A stretch of 64,000 nt of DNA from the NCBI RefSeq assembly GCF_009296315.1, contig NZ_WHLY01000002.1, forward strand, positions 6,174,501 to 6,238,500, given 5' to 3'. This DNA comes from Salmonirosea aquatica. GTDB taxonomy: Bacteria > Bacteroidota > Bacteroidia > Cytophagales > Spirosomataceae. The notes under the pieces are model-generated. The model saw only the letters and a program-made list of their open reading frames with translations, was not told where the DNA came from and ran no database searches. Shown here piece after piece: positions 43,890-53,234 of this stretch. The position numbers and the translations under genes were made by a program. Numbering within the stretch: position 1 is the first letter of the stretch; each line of letters starts with the position of its first letter.

Positions 43890-44792
43890 CTAGCTAATAA
43901 CCAGGTTTCGCATATAGTCCGCATCGTGGCTCAGGCTGGCCATAACAGATTCAGGGTACTCCTCCTGCTCTACAATAAAGTGCTTGACTCCCGTATCTTC
44001 AGCTACCCCCAAAACTTTCGGATAGTCGATAATCCCTTTGCCCAAGTCGGTAGAATGAGGCTTAGGTTCGCGCACCAAATCCTTGACGTGGCATAACTCA
44101 TAGCGCCCCTGGTACTTACGCAGATGATCGGCAATATCTTTATTAGCCGCCGCGATCCAGCACATATCCAATTCGTACATGACCAGCGAGGGGTCAGTAT
44201 TGTCCAGCAAAATTTCTTGTGGGATTTGCCCATCGAGTTCCTTGAAGGAATAATCGTGGTTATGGTATCCGAATTTTATGCCCGCTTTGTTACAAATCTC
44301 CCCACGCTTATTAAACTCCTCCGCCCGCTTTTTCCATTCATCAACCGAGGATTGGGGGCCGATGTAAGGTTGCAATACATAGCTCAATCCCGCTTCGGCA
44401 CACTCGCCCGCCAGTTTCTCCAGATCTTTGGATGTATCGGCATGGGTGCTGACCATTTTCATACCTAGCCCGTCCACGTAGGCTTTGAAGTCCTTGGGAG
44501 TCATACTCCAGAACACCCCCTGATCGCCCTGGTACCCCTCGATTTCCTGGTATCCCAGATCAGCGATTTGCTTTAGTACTCCTTTGGGGTCCTTGCCTAT
44601 AATATCGCGGGCGCTGTAAAGCTGCACTCCAAAGGTCGAAATTTTGCGTTCAGACCCGCTTCCGGCCACCGCTGTACTGTCGGCGGCCGAATCGCTGCTG
44701 GTGTTGGTCGAACAGGAAATCAGGGGAAGAGCGGCAGCTCCCAGGGTAGCAAATCCGGCACTTTTGAGAAATAAACGTCGATTGTAATGCAT
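43890..44792 (-). CDS. Sugar phosphate isomerase/epimerase-like TIM-barrel protein, Tat-exported
   Basis: 300 aa. The start MHYNRRLFLKSAGFATLG carries a twin-arginine motif, and LPLISC may be a lipobox, so export in a folded state is expected. The body is an AP-endonuclease-2/xylose-isomerase-like barrel: VQLYSARDII, VDGLGMKMVSTHAD, FGYHNHDYSF, YELDMCWIAAANKD and HVKDLV carry candidate metal-binding His, Glu and Asp residues. Bacteroidota have many such periplasmic proteins near sugar-degradation genes, but none is next to it here. Substrate unknown. Confidence 0.87.
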   Translation of the reverse strand: MHYNRRLFLKSAGFATLGAAALPLISCSTNTSSDSAADSTAVAGSGSERKISTFGVQLYSARDIIGKDPKGVLKQIADLGYQEIEGYQGDQGVFWSMTPKDFKAYVDGLGMKMVSTHADTSKDLEKLAGECAEAGLSYVLQPYIGPQSSVDEWKKRAEEFNKRGEICNKAGIKFGYHNHDYSFKELDGQIPQEILLDNTDPSLVMYELDMCWIAAANKDIADHLRKYQGRYELCHVKDLVREPKPHSTDLGKGIIDYPKVLGVAEDTGVKHFIVEQEEYPESVMASLSHDADYMRNLVIS

Positions 44793-44891
44793 GGTAGGGT
44801 AAGCTTTGGGTTAAAAAATGCGTAAAATTGCAGCAATAATACAACATAAGAATCCGATTAGTACTATTTATTCTATCCTTTATACCGAGCT

Positions 44892-46085
44892 TTGAAAAAC
44901 GCACCCGTATCTCCACTTCCCCGACTCATTCTGCAAAAAGGCCGCGAAGACGCAATTCGACGCCAGCATCCCTGGGTATTTTCCGGTGCCATAGCCCGTC
45001 AGGAAGGTGAAGTTGAAGACGGTGATCTAGTGGAGGTGGTCAGCAGTCGGGGCGAATTCCTGGCCTGCGGCCACTACCATGATGGCAGCATCAAGGTACG
45101 TATCCTGACGTATGAGAATGAGGCGATTGATGAACATTTTTGGGTGGAAAAATTGCAAAATGCCTTTGCAGTACGTACCGATTTGTTGCTATCCAACACC
45201 AATTGCTACCGCCTCGTCCACGGCGAAGGCGACGGACTGCCGGGACTTATCGTCGACCTTTACAATGGCGTGGCGGTGGTTCAGGCGCATACGATCGGAA
45301 TGCACCGAAGTCTGCCTTCACTGGTAAACGCCCTGCGGATCGTGCTGGGTACTAATCTAAAGGCCGTTTTCAGCAAAAGCCGCGATACCCTGCCGGGGCA
45401 GTATGCTTCCGAGTTTCCGAACGAGTATATTTTTGAAAGGGTACCTTCGCCCCATACGGTGCAGGAGAACGGCTTGCACTTTCTGGTGGACTGGGAGCAG
45501 GGACAAAAAACCGGTTTTTTTCTGGATCAACGCGAAAACCGAGCGTTGCTGGCTCACTATTCTCACGAAAAAACCGTCCTGAACGCATTCAGTTATTCCG
45601 GAGGGTTTTCGGTATATGCCCTCCACGCGGGAGCGAAATCGGTGGTATCCGTGGATGTGTCGGGTAAAGCCACTGCTCTTTGCGACGCGAATATCGCACT
45701 AAATCATTTTCAGGACCGGCACCAATCCGTAACGGAAGATGTGATGAAGTGGCTTAAAAACTCCGATGAGCAATTTGACATCGTAGTACTTGATCCACCC
45801 GCGTTTGCCAAGAGTCTGTCCGCCCGGCACCGGGCGGTTCAGGGCTACAAACGGTTGAATATCGAGGGAATTCAGAAAGTAAAGCCGGGTGGATTGTTAT
45901 TCACGTTTTCCTGCTCGCAGGTGGTGGATCGGGAATTGTTCTACAATACCATCGTGGCGGCCTGCATGGAGGTAGGTCGCAAGGCCCGGGTACTCCACCA
46001 ACTCACGCAGGGTCCCGACCATCCGGTAAATGTTTTTCACCCCGAGGGTAGCTACCTGAAAGGATTGGTTTTGAGGATAGATTGA
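44892..46085 (+). CDS. rlmI: Class I SAM-dependent rRNA methyltransferase, RlmI-like
   Basis: 397 aa with a TTG start. An N-terminal PUA domain (LQKGREDAIRRQHPWVFSGAI) is followed by an RlmI-type linker (YRLVHGEGDGLPGLIVDLY) and the methyltransferase core: QKTGFFLDQRENRALL, LNAFSYSGGFSVYALHAGAKSVVSVDVS, and FDIVVLDPPAFAKS with the DPP-F motif of RNA cytosine-C5-type enzymes. LFTFSCSQVVD supplies the conserved late Cys. E. coli RlmI methylates C1962 of 23S rRNA, and the same target is probable. It is monocistronic by position. Confidence 0.92.
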   Translation: MKNAPVSPLPRLILQKGREDAIRRQHPWVFSGAIARQEGEVEDGDLVEVVSSRGEFLACGHYHDGSIKVRILTYENEAIDEHFWVEKLQNAFAVRTDLLLSNTNCYRLVHGEGDGLPGLIVDLYNGVAVVQAHTIGMHRSLPSLVNALRIVLGTNLKAVFSKSRDTLPGQYASEFPNEYIFERVPSPHTVQENGLHFLVDWEQGQKTGFFLDQRENRALLAHYSHEKTVLNAFSYSGGFSVYALHAGAKSVVSVDVSGKATALCDANIALNHFQDRHQSVTEDVMKWLKNSDEQFDIVVLDPPAFAKSLSARHRAVQGYKRLNIEGIQKVKPGGLLFTFSCSQVVDRELFYNTIVAACMEVGRKARVLHQLTQGPDHPVNVFHPEGSYLKGLVLRID

Positions 46086-46198
46086 ACTTCGGGATTCTGG
46101 ATATTTGATACTAAACGCCAGATCAGGCGTATACAAGTTTTTTAATCAAATGGCCAATAGTTCTGATCATAAATCCAGCATCCAAAACCTTATTTTAT

Positions 46199-46402
46199 AT
46201 GCTTTCTTTCGAAGAGTACCTTGTTCAGAAAAACATCGACCAGGCCCAATTCCAGGCGGCTGAACCAGCCCGGTTTCTGGAATGGGGTACCCTCTTTGCC
46301 TCGATTCACCCCGACAGTTTTACGGCTCAAAAGAAATTTCTGATCAATGACGTGCGCCGGAGGTACCTTTTGAATGATCCTAATGCCCCGAAAACCAGCT
46401 AA
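46199..46402 (+). CDS. Small conserved-looking protein of unknown function
   Basis: 67 aa, ATG start. The composition is balanced, with a helical N-terminus (FEEYLVQKNIDQAQFQAAEPARFLEW) and a C-terminal FTAQKKFLINDVRRRYLL motif that looks like a real small Cytophagales family. No signal peptide or catalytic residues. It lies 113 bp after rlmI on the same strand and ends nine bases before the converging AddB-like gene, so it fits the gap well. Function unknown. Confidence 0.7.
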   Translation: MLSFEEYLVQKNIDQAQFQAAEPARFLEWGTLFASIHPDSFTAQKKFLINDVRRRYLLNDPNAPKTS

Positions 46403-46411
46403 ATCTAGAAC

Positions 46412-49327
46412 CTACCGGGCACAAATCCCCCGAAAATCGCAGTATTCACATAGTTTAATATCCCGGGTCTGCGTGAAGGGTAAGTCGGGATTCAACAAAT
46501 CCGTAATCATTTGCCGCAGCAGGGTTTCCGATTCTTCAATAAAAGCCTGAGGATCGTCCGTATCCGTAATTTCCAGCTGATTTTCGAACATCTTGGTTGG
46601 TTCGCGAAACGAGTAAAAACCCGATTGCACCCGGCTATCCGGCAGGCGGTAGGTTTCTTCGCCGAGTGATAAACCCTCCGGATTAGCTACATTTTTATAC
46701 ACCAAATATTTATAAAACCACAGCTGCCGGGCGTAGCCTGCCTTCAATTCAGCGGAGGTGAGCAACTTTTCCTTTCGGTCCTGTAGGGTACTCCGGGTTT
46801 CCTGATTGAGTTCCACACTACCTGTCTTGTAGTCCATCACAAACAACTTGTTGGCCTCGTCTTTCTCCACCCGGTCAATCTTCCCACCCAGCTTAACCAT
46901 TAATGATCGCTCATTTATATTCAGGCTAAGCTCCGTAGAAAGTTTTTGTTCGGCCGCCACGATCTTCCGCCGCTTTTGGCCCTGCATTTGGTGGGCCAGA
47001 AAAGCCAGGATCTGTTGTTCGCCAATCTGATAATAAATTCTATTAAGGCCCATCTCGGTCACGTACCCCTGGAACTGCTCCTGAAATTCAGTCGTCAACA
47101 CCGCCTTGATCTGCTCCTCGCTCGGATCATTCCCCAGCAGGAAATAATCCTGATCCAGCTTTTCGAGCGAGGCGTGCAGCCAGGTACCTATCTTGTCCAT
47201 GCCCAATTCTTCCTCGATCTCCTCTTTGCTCTGCACCCCCACCAGACGGCTGAGGTAGAATTTCATCGAACAACGCACCAGATCGTTCAGGTGCGTGGGG
47301 TACAGGCCCGTTTCGGTGAGGTAGGTGCGGATATTTTCCAGTATAGCCGCGTCCTTAGGTACCTCCTGCGTGAGCGTTTCGGTAGTCATTTGGGGAAACT
47401 CCACCATCTTGTTTTCCAACTGGATGGCGGGATTGTACTGCACCAATTCGTATTCGAGCTGTTGGATAAACCGGCTTTTTTCGCCGCCGCCCAGTGCATC
47501 GGTAGTACTTACGTACATGAGATGTACCTCTTTCGCGCGTTGCAGCAGACGGTAAAAATGGTAGGACATGACGGCTTCCTGATGCAGATGCGTGGGCAGG
47601 CCCGCTTCCTGAGCAATGTCGAATGGAATCAGCGAATTCTGGCGCTTAGCCTGGGGCAAGGTACCCTCGTTGAGCGAAAGAATGATGACCCGTTCAAAAT
47701 CCAGCGCCCGGGTTTCCAGCATCCCCAGAATCTGCAATGAACTCACGGGCTCGCCGCTAAACGGAATACGGGTATTGCGGATCAGATCGTACAGAAAAGC
47801 CCGCAATGTGTACAAACCCAGGGGTTCGGGGCGGTGGGCGATCGTCTGTTCAAACTGTTTGAGCAGAGTATAAAAAAGGTAGAGGTACTCTGTTTCCAGC
47901 GCATTCTTATACTCCTTGTATACCTCCCGCAACAGATCGATCAGGTCGTAGAATGACTGGATGATTTGATTGGAATTGTCTTTTTCCCAACGGGTGAAGA
48001 GCGTTTTGAATAGCGGGTGATGATCACTGATCGCCATGAAATCGGCGGTACTGAGAAACACCTGGTTGTTCTGGTTGATCTCCCGCAGCACTTTTTGAAT
48101 GATCGTCGGTTCCGTCGCGTCCGGCTTCCTAAGCACGATTTGTTCGTAGTGCCGAATGAAGGGATGATTGAGTACCTTACTAACCGATTTGTGATTGAAT
48201 TTCGGAATTTTAATCGTCTTGCCTTCCTTCGACCGAAACTCGGCTACATTCTGCTGCAACTCAAAAATACTATCGATGAGCGTGTACAACATGGAGTTAC
48301 GCAGCGACAGTCCCATCGTGATATTGAAATCCTCGATGCTCTCATCCAGCGAATATAGCATCGGGAGCAGCAGGTTTTCATCAGCCAGCACTATGGCGGT
48401 CGGGATGGGGTTTTCGGGGTCGTCATCCCGCAGCATTTCGGCGTAGAGCCCTCCCGCTACTTTGGTTTGGAGGGTAGCATTGGGTACCCCGTACACCGTA
48501 ATTTTTTTGGAACTGCTGAGCAGGTAATCGTGCGTCCACTGCCAGGGACCGAAGGCGACCGAATGTTGATACGAACGCAGACTGATGCCAGCTTCCACGT
48601 CGGCATTCTCCGACATATAGTACCGGTCCGCATCCCAGAGTACCTCTGCCTTCCCTGATTTGCGCAGCTTCTGGATAATGACTTTTTCCGCTTCCGTAAA
48701 AGCGTTAAAGCCCACAAAATAGACTTTTTCGTGTGGCATCTGATCCAGCAGCAGCGTTTCTACATGCTCGGCTACGTGGCGGTAGGCCATGCCCCGGTAG
48801 GCCATATCCCGCGCCAGCAATCGGTCCCGGAAGGCTTGGTACACCTGCTTGATGTTTTCGAAAAGACTGAAATAATGCCGGGTACCCGAGGAATCATGCA
48901 GCGTGCGTCCTTCGGGCAGGTTGGCTTCCCAGCGCTCCACGGCTTTGGCTTCGCTGAGATAGTCGAACAAGTACTCGGTCTTGACCAAGTACTGATCGAT
49001 GCGGTCCAGATCGCTCAGCAGCACCGAGGCCCAACCCATGAATCGGTCGAACTGAATAGTGGGATCAATTTCTTTGAACGTTTCGAAAAGTTCAAACAGC
49101 AGGCTCACCGAATCGGCCACTTTGAGGGTACTGATGTTTTCCACGAAATCCTCAATCGCCTCAACCTGCGGACTTATGATGGGGCGGTCGGTGGCCAGGG
49201 CGAGCTCCTGCTTCACAAAGAATGCCGCCCGCCGCGTAGGTACCACGATGGCCACCGGTTCCAGACCAGAGGGATGCTTGCTAAGAATATATTCGGCGAC
49301 TTCGCGGAGGAAGGTTTTCATTTCCAT
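46412..49327 (-). CDS. AddB-like PD-(D/E)XK nuclease/inactivated helicase
   Basis: 971 aa. The N-terminal 700 residues resemble AddB/RecB-type helicase folds (VVPTRRAAFFVKQELA, ILSLNEGTLPQAKRQNSLIPFD), but no GxGKT P-loop is visible, as in other Bacteroidota members. The C-terminal PD-(D/E)XK nuclease has LFVMDYKTGSVEL (D..YK motif). Four cysteines, VRCSMKF plus CEYCDFRGIC near the end, match the AddB-type 4Fe-4S cluster. It should process DNA ends for recombinational repair with an AddA-like helicase, which is not in this window. Adjacent genes are on the same strand (miaE, 45 bp upstream). Confidence 0.88.
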   Translation of the reverse strand: MEMKTFLREVAEYILSKHPSGLEPVAIVVPTRRAAFFVKQELALATDRPIISPQVEAIEDFVENISTLKVADSVSLLFELFETFKEIDPTIQFDRFMGWASVLLSDLDRIDQYLVKTEYLFDYLSEAKAVERWEANLPEGRTLHDSSGTRHYFSLFENIKQVYQAFRDRLLARDMAYRGMAYRHVAEHVETLLLDQMPHEKVYFVGFNAFTEAEKVIIQKLRKSGKAEVLWDADRYYMSENADVEAGISLRSYQHSVAFGPWQWTHDYLLSSSKKITVYGVPNATLQTKVAGGLYAEMLRDDDPENPIPTAIVLADENLLLPMLYSLDESIEDFNITMGLSLRNSMLYTLIDSIFELQQNVAEFRSKEGKTIKIPKFNHKSVSKVLNHPFIRHYEQIVLRKPDATEPTIIQKVLREINQNNQVFLSTADFMAISDHHPLFKTLFTRWEKDNSNQIIQSFYDLIDLLREVYKEYKNALETEYLYLFYTLLKQFEQTIAHRPEPLGLYTLRAFLYDLIRNTRIPFSGEPVSSLQILGMLETRALDFERVIILSLNEGTLPQAKRQNSLIPFDIAQEAGLPTHLHQEAVMSYHFYRLLQRAKEVHLMYVSTTDALGGGEKSRFIQQLEYELVQYNPAIQLENKMVEFPQMTTETLTQEVPKDAAILENIRTYLTETGLYPTHLNDLVRCSMKFYLSRLVGVQSKEEIEEELGMDKIGTWLHASLEKLDQDYFLLGNDPSEEQIKAVLTTEFQEQFQGYVTEMGLNRIYYQIGEQQILAFLAHQMQGQKRRKIVAAEQKLSTELSLNINERSLMVKLGGKIDRVEKDEANKLFVMDYKTGSVELNQETRSTLQDRKEKLLTSAELKAGYARQLWFYKYLVYKNVANPEGLSLGEETYRLPDSRVQSGFYSFREPTKMFENQLEITDTDDPQAFIEESETLLRQMITDLLNPDLPFTQTRDIKLCEYCDFRGICAR

Positions 49328-49372
49328 ACTTGTACTACTAATATTAACCGCCAGGATGCGGAGGGGGTACCT

Positions 49373-49972
49373 TCAGTGCATCCGGTCGGGGCGAACGTCC
49401 AGCGTGCGCATGATTTCCGCTTCAGCGGCGAGTAATTCTTTCCAGCGTTGACGAACCTGATCTTTGGGTAGGTACGTCTCGGCCAATTCGATAAAACAGC
49501 GGTAGTGCCCGGCTTCGGACACCATCAGTTCGTGATAAAATTTTTTCAGCCCTTCGTCAGCCAATTGTTCGGAAAGGAGCTTGAACCGCTCACAACTCCG
49601 GGCTTCAATCAATGCACACACCAGCAGCCGATCCAGGAAAACATCGTCACCATTGCCTTTCTTGTGTAATACCTCCTGAAGCCGACGCACATATTCGTCC
49701 TTCCGCTGGTGACCCAGAGGTACCTTACGCTTTTTCAGCTCTTTCAGTACCCGTTGAAAATGTCCCCATTCCTCACTCACAATCGGTGTTAACATTTCCA
49801 CCAGTTTGGCGCGGCCGGGGAAATGGACGATCAGGGAAATGCAAGCCGAAGCCGCTTTCTGTTCACAGTAGGCATGGTCGACCAGAATTTTGCCAATGTT
49901 CATTTCCGCCACATTGACCCAGCGCGGGTCGGTGGGAAGTTGAAGGCCGAGGGTAGTTAAGGACGTAGGCAC
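49373..49972 (-). CDS. miaE: tRNA-(ms2io6A)-hydroxylase
   Basis: 199 aa, usual size. It is a ferritin-like four-helix diiron enzyme. The metal ligands are visible in VDHAYCEQKAASACISLI, SEEWGHFQRVLKELKKRK, LIEARSCERFKLL and SEAGHYRCFIELAETYL (E..xxH motifs). It hydroxylates the isopentenyl group of modified adenosine 37 in tRNA using oxygen. It is followed by the AddB-like gene on the same strand. Confidence 0.95.
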   Translation of the reverse strand: MPTSLTTLGLQLPTDPRWVNVAEMNIGKILVDHAYCEQKAASACISLIVHFPGRAKLVEMLTPIVSEEWGHFQRVLKELKKRKVPLGHQRKDEYVRRLQEVLHKKGNGDDVFLDRLLVCALIEARSCERFKLLSEQLADEGLKKFYHELMVSEAGHYRCFIELAETYLPKDQVRQRWKELLAAEAEIMRTLDVRPDRMH

Positions 49973-50067
49973 GTTGACAGTTGAATAAAATATATCTTAT
50001 TTTAAATCAATAGCTTATCCAATATTATTTTTACTGGGTAATACTATTTACACGAAATCTTGTACCC

Positions 50068-52098
50068 TTAATCGAACAAAGGCCAGTAGACTCCAAAACT
50101 GAATGTGCGCTGCATACCTAGGTACCGGGGAGTCACGTAATAGCCAGGTACCCCCAGTCCTTCGTTGATGTGTGACATTTTGAGCAGCAGACGCACCCGC
50201 TTAACCCGGAGGCTCGCAAAGGCATCGGCCACCAGATAGCGATCGACCAGAAAGTCATTCTGTAGGTAAAACTGCTGCGTCAGGGGCATGTAGGCATCCG
50301 CCAGGTACGACGAGCGATAATGCGCCGCTAGTCCTAATTGCACATAAAGGGCCTTGGCGTACACAAAGTCGTAGGTAACCTCGGCTGATACGAAAAGGGA
50401 AGGAATCCTAAGTACCCGACTGTTGGAATTGATGGTATAGTAGCCCTGTCCCCGAAAAGCAAATTTTTCGCCCTGCCAGTTCAGGGTGGTACCCAACCTG
50501 AGCAAACTGAACGAGCCGCTCAACTGGCGGGCCACAGCCGCCGTATCATAATAGACATAATTGCTAACCAGATGGTACTGTACTTCGGGAATTACTTCCA
50601 GCCCCTTGACTTTGACAGGAATAGATCCAAAAATGGTATTGGCGCCGGTGAGTTTGAAATTATTATCCCAGACGAGGTGATTGCTGATGTAGCGTTGCAT
50701 CAATAAATCTGGCGTCCAGAATGACGTCTGGTACCCTGCCTTGAACCAGCGGGTCGACAGTTCACCCCGCAACAGAAAATCCTTGCCCAGTAAATGTTCG
50801 CCTTCGGCGATAAGATGCTGGGACGAATCCTTGAGGTAGTAGCTCAGCCACACCCCCACGATATTATCGAAGCGGGCGTTTTTATACCTGTTCGTTGTCG
50901 TAGAATCCGTCAGATTATACTCGCCCCGCACGCTGTAAATCCGGGGTCGGTAGTAGGCCCGGTAATTAAAACCCGAAAAGGTACCTTTGATGCCGAGCTT
51001 CGTGTCGAACAGCCGATAGAATATAGCCTGACGGGTGAAGGAAGTATCGAGCCGGGTGGGAGGATATACGCCATTGTCCACACCCACTTGCGGGTCTGCA
51101 TCTTCATATCGATCTTTTACAAAGCTCATATCGCCTTGTTGGAAGAGCTGAAAACCGTTGGCGAGTCGATATTGCTGGTACAGATGATACACATGCCGCC
51201 GCTCCCAGGAGCGGGTTTTGTCACTAAGTCGCGCCACACCATCGTAGACATACAATTTGCCGCCCACGTCTGCCGTATCGAGGACATTGAGCAATCCGCC
51301 TTGTTCTTTTACCGAATGGTTGAGGTGGCGGTAGTGGGCCAGGGCCGTGTATTTTTTGTTTTTGGAAGTATAGCTCCCCTGAAAGAGAAAATTCCAGTTC
51401 TGCACCAGATTAGCCTCTTTTTTCAACGTACTAAAGGTACCGTATAATTTATTGGAGGTGAATCTTTGCACCCGGAACCCCAGGTTAAGACGGGGTGTAA
51501 TGTTCTGGTTGAAGCCGAATCGCAGGATGTTCTGCCCCTGTCCTCCCGAAATGAAAGTCATTTCGGTCAGCGGTGAGCGGGTGTCGTAGTATTTCACCTC
51601 ATTTTCCTGGATGGCATACGGATCAAACGCCCGAAAGCCCAGCTGCGCCCCTACCTGCTGATGCGGTTGGTAGAAAGTGGGCCGCGTGGCCGTACCCAGG
51701 TTCCCCAGATCGACCAGATGATTCCAACTACGGCTTACATACGACCATCGGTGTATGCCCGTCAGGGTAGTATCCAGCCGGTAGCGCGCCGAGTCTCGAT
51801 TATTCAGCACATCCTCTTCAAAAAAATGGAGTGCAGTATTGGGTCCATACAGGTTCTGAGTGCTATCGTCCAGAACGGCCCCACCCTGCTGGGCCGCACC
51901 ACCGCCTCCCTGGGTAGGTATGCCTTGGGGTAGTGTAATCCCTCCCGGCCTGATTTGCGCACCGGCCGGCGTAAAAGCCAGCAACAACATACCTAGCAAG
52001 GTCATTAGTAGCCAGCAGCTTCGCCGTACAGAACTTTTGGTCTTCAGACCGTGGATGCGGGTATCGATAATGGGGCGTAAAAAAGTATTGTCGTTCAT
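50068..52098 (-). CDS. Putative outer-membrane porin (PF14121-type)
   Basis: 676 aa. The signal peptide is near residues 26-47 (SCWLLMTLLGMLLLAFTPAGAQ); the 25 residues before it are unusual, so an internal ATG at 52005 is a possible alternative start. The mature protein is a large beta barrel with many short amphipathic strands and periodic Tyr/Phe/Arg. Its last residues, TFSFGVYWPLFD, lack a terminal Phe. The opening QIRPGGITLP and the later GFRAFDPYAIQ fit the Bacteroidota putative porin family. It lies six bases after lpxK on the same strand, so the two are translationally linked. Confidence 0.85.
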   Translation of the reverse strand: MNDNTFLRPIIDTRIHGLKTKSSVRRSCWLLMTLLGMLLLAFTPAGAQIRPGGITLPQGIPTQGGGGAAQQGGAVLDDSTQNLYGPNTALHFFEEDVLNNRDSARYRLDTTLTGIHRWSYVSRSWNHLVDLGNLGTATRPTFYQPHQQVGAQLGFRAFDPYAIQENEVKYYDTRSPLTEMTFISGGQGQNILRFGFNQNITPRLNLGFRVQRFTSNKLYGTFSTLKKEANLVQNWNFLFQGSYTSKNKKYTALAHYRHLNHSVKEQGGLLNVLDTADVGGKLYVYDGVARLSDKTRSWERRHVYHLYQQYRLANGFQLFQQGDMSFVKDRYEDADPQVGVDNGVYPPTRLDTSFTRQAIFYRLFDTKLGIKGTFSGFNYRAYYRPRIYSVRGEYNLTDSTTTNRYKNARFDNIVGVWLSYYLKDSSQHLIAEGEHLLGKDFLLRGELSTRWFKAGYQTSFWTPDLLMQRYISNHLVWDNNFKLTGANTIFGSIPVKVKGLEVIPEVQYHLVSNYVYYDTAAVARQLSGSFSLLRLGTTLNWQGEKFAFRGQGYYTINSNSRVLRIPSLFVSAEVTYDFVYAKALYVQLGLAAHYRSSYLADAYMPLTQQFYLQNDFLVDRYLVADAFASLRVKRVRLLLKMSHINEGLGVPGYYVTPRYLGMQRTFSFGVYWPLFD

Positions 52099-52104
52099 AT
52101 AAAA

Positions 52105-53196
52105 TTACGTGCTCGCCGATCGATCGTGCAGGGGTACCTCCACATTTTGTCGGAGCCAGGTCCGGAAAACATCGGTGTCGCGTCCAAAATCAATTTCTAT
52201 TGGTATATAGCCAAACCGACGCAAAGCTCCGGCTTTCTCGGCCAAAGGTCGCAATTTGACTTTGTCTTTTTCGGTTGTCAGAATCAAATCCGCGTTTTTA
52301 GCATTATTTAACAATTCCTGGACCTCATCGGCAGTATAGCTGTGATGGTCGGGAAACAGGCTTACATCTTCCAGAGTGAATTGACTACGGACCTGTTCGA
52401 TAAAAGCTTCGGGCCGGGCGATACCCGCTACTAAGGTAACGGACCGGGCACTCACTTCGGTATTTTCAAAATTACGTAGGGTACCATACCGGACACTCGA
52501 AAAAAAACAGGGGGTGGCAGGGTGGCAGTACCGTAAAATTTCTTCCTGGATCTCGGCACGACGGACAGCCCCCAGGTTCGTCGGGCACTTCGTGGTGATG
52601 ACCGCATCCGCACGAGCCGCTCCACCTCGGTTTTCCCGGAGCCGCCCCCCGGGGAAAGGGTAATCCTGGTAGAAAGGCCGCTGGAAATCATTTAGCAACA
52701 GGTACCTGTCGGCCCGTAATGCCCGGTGCTGGTAAGCATCGTCCAACACCAGCAGCTCATGGTGGGGAAAACGCTCATGCAGCATTTCGCTGCCCTTCAC
52801 CCGATCTTCGCAAACTGCCACCTTTATTTTTCCACCAAATTTTTCATAATATTGCAAAGGTTCATCGCCAATTTCCTCCGCCGTGGAATCGGGCGAAGCC
52901 AGTACAAAACCCCGGCTATGCCGACCATAGCCTCTACTCAACGCGACGATCTGATTCGTATTCGATAATTCCCGGACAAGGTACTCGACCAGGGGGGTCT
53001 TTCCTGTGCCGCCGACGGTCAGATTACCCACCACGACCGAAAATTGGGGAGTTGGGAATGATTTTAGTAGCTGACGGTCGTACCCAAAGTTACGTAATTC
53101 CATAAGCTGCCCATATAACCAGCTGAAAGGTGCAAGTAACCATTGAATTGTGTTACGTTCAGTAATTGGTTGACCGCGAAATGTATTTTTTTTCAT
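52105..53196 (-). CDS. lpxK: Tetraacyldisaccharide 4'-kinase
   Basis: 363 aa from the ATG at 53196, which follows AGAGG at good spacing; a GTG at 53226 would add ten residues. The P-loop GNLTVGGTGKTPLVEYL and the second motif LLVLDDAYQHRALRAD are characteristic. LILTTEKDKVKL is also a family motif. It phosphorylates the lipid A precursor at the inner membrane. An N-terminal hydrophobic segment (WLLAPFSWLYGQLM) attaches it to the membrane. It is divergent from menC with only 38 bp between starts. Confidence 0.95.
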   Translation of the reverse strand: MKKNTFRGQPITERNTIQWLLAPFSWLYGQLMELRNFGYDRQLLKSFPTPQFSVVVGNLTVGGTGKTPLVEYLVRELSNTNQIVALSRGYGRHSRGFVLASPDSTAEEIGDEPLQYYEKFGGKIKVAVCEDRVKGSEMLHERFPHHELLVLDDAYQHRALRADRYLLLNDFQRPFYQDYPFPGGRLRENRGGAARADAVITTKCPTNLGAVRRAEIQEEILRYCHPATPCFFSSVRYGTLRNFENTEVSARSVTLVAGIARPEAFIEQVRSQFTLEDVSLFPDHHSYTADEVQELLNNAKNADLILTTEKDKVKLRPLAEKAGALRRFGYIPIEIDFGRDTDVFRTWLRQNVEVPLHDRSAST

Positions 53197-53234
53197 ATAC
53201 TTGACCTCTTTTATCGCTTGACGCACCGTTTTTC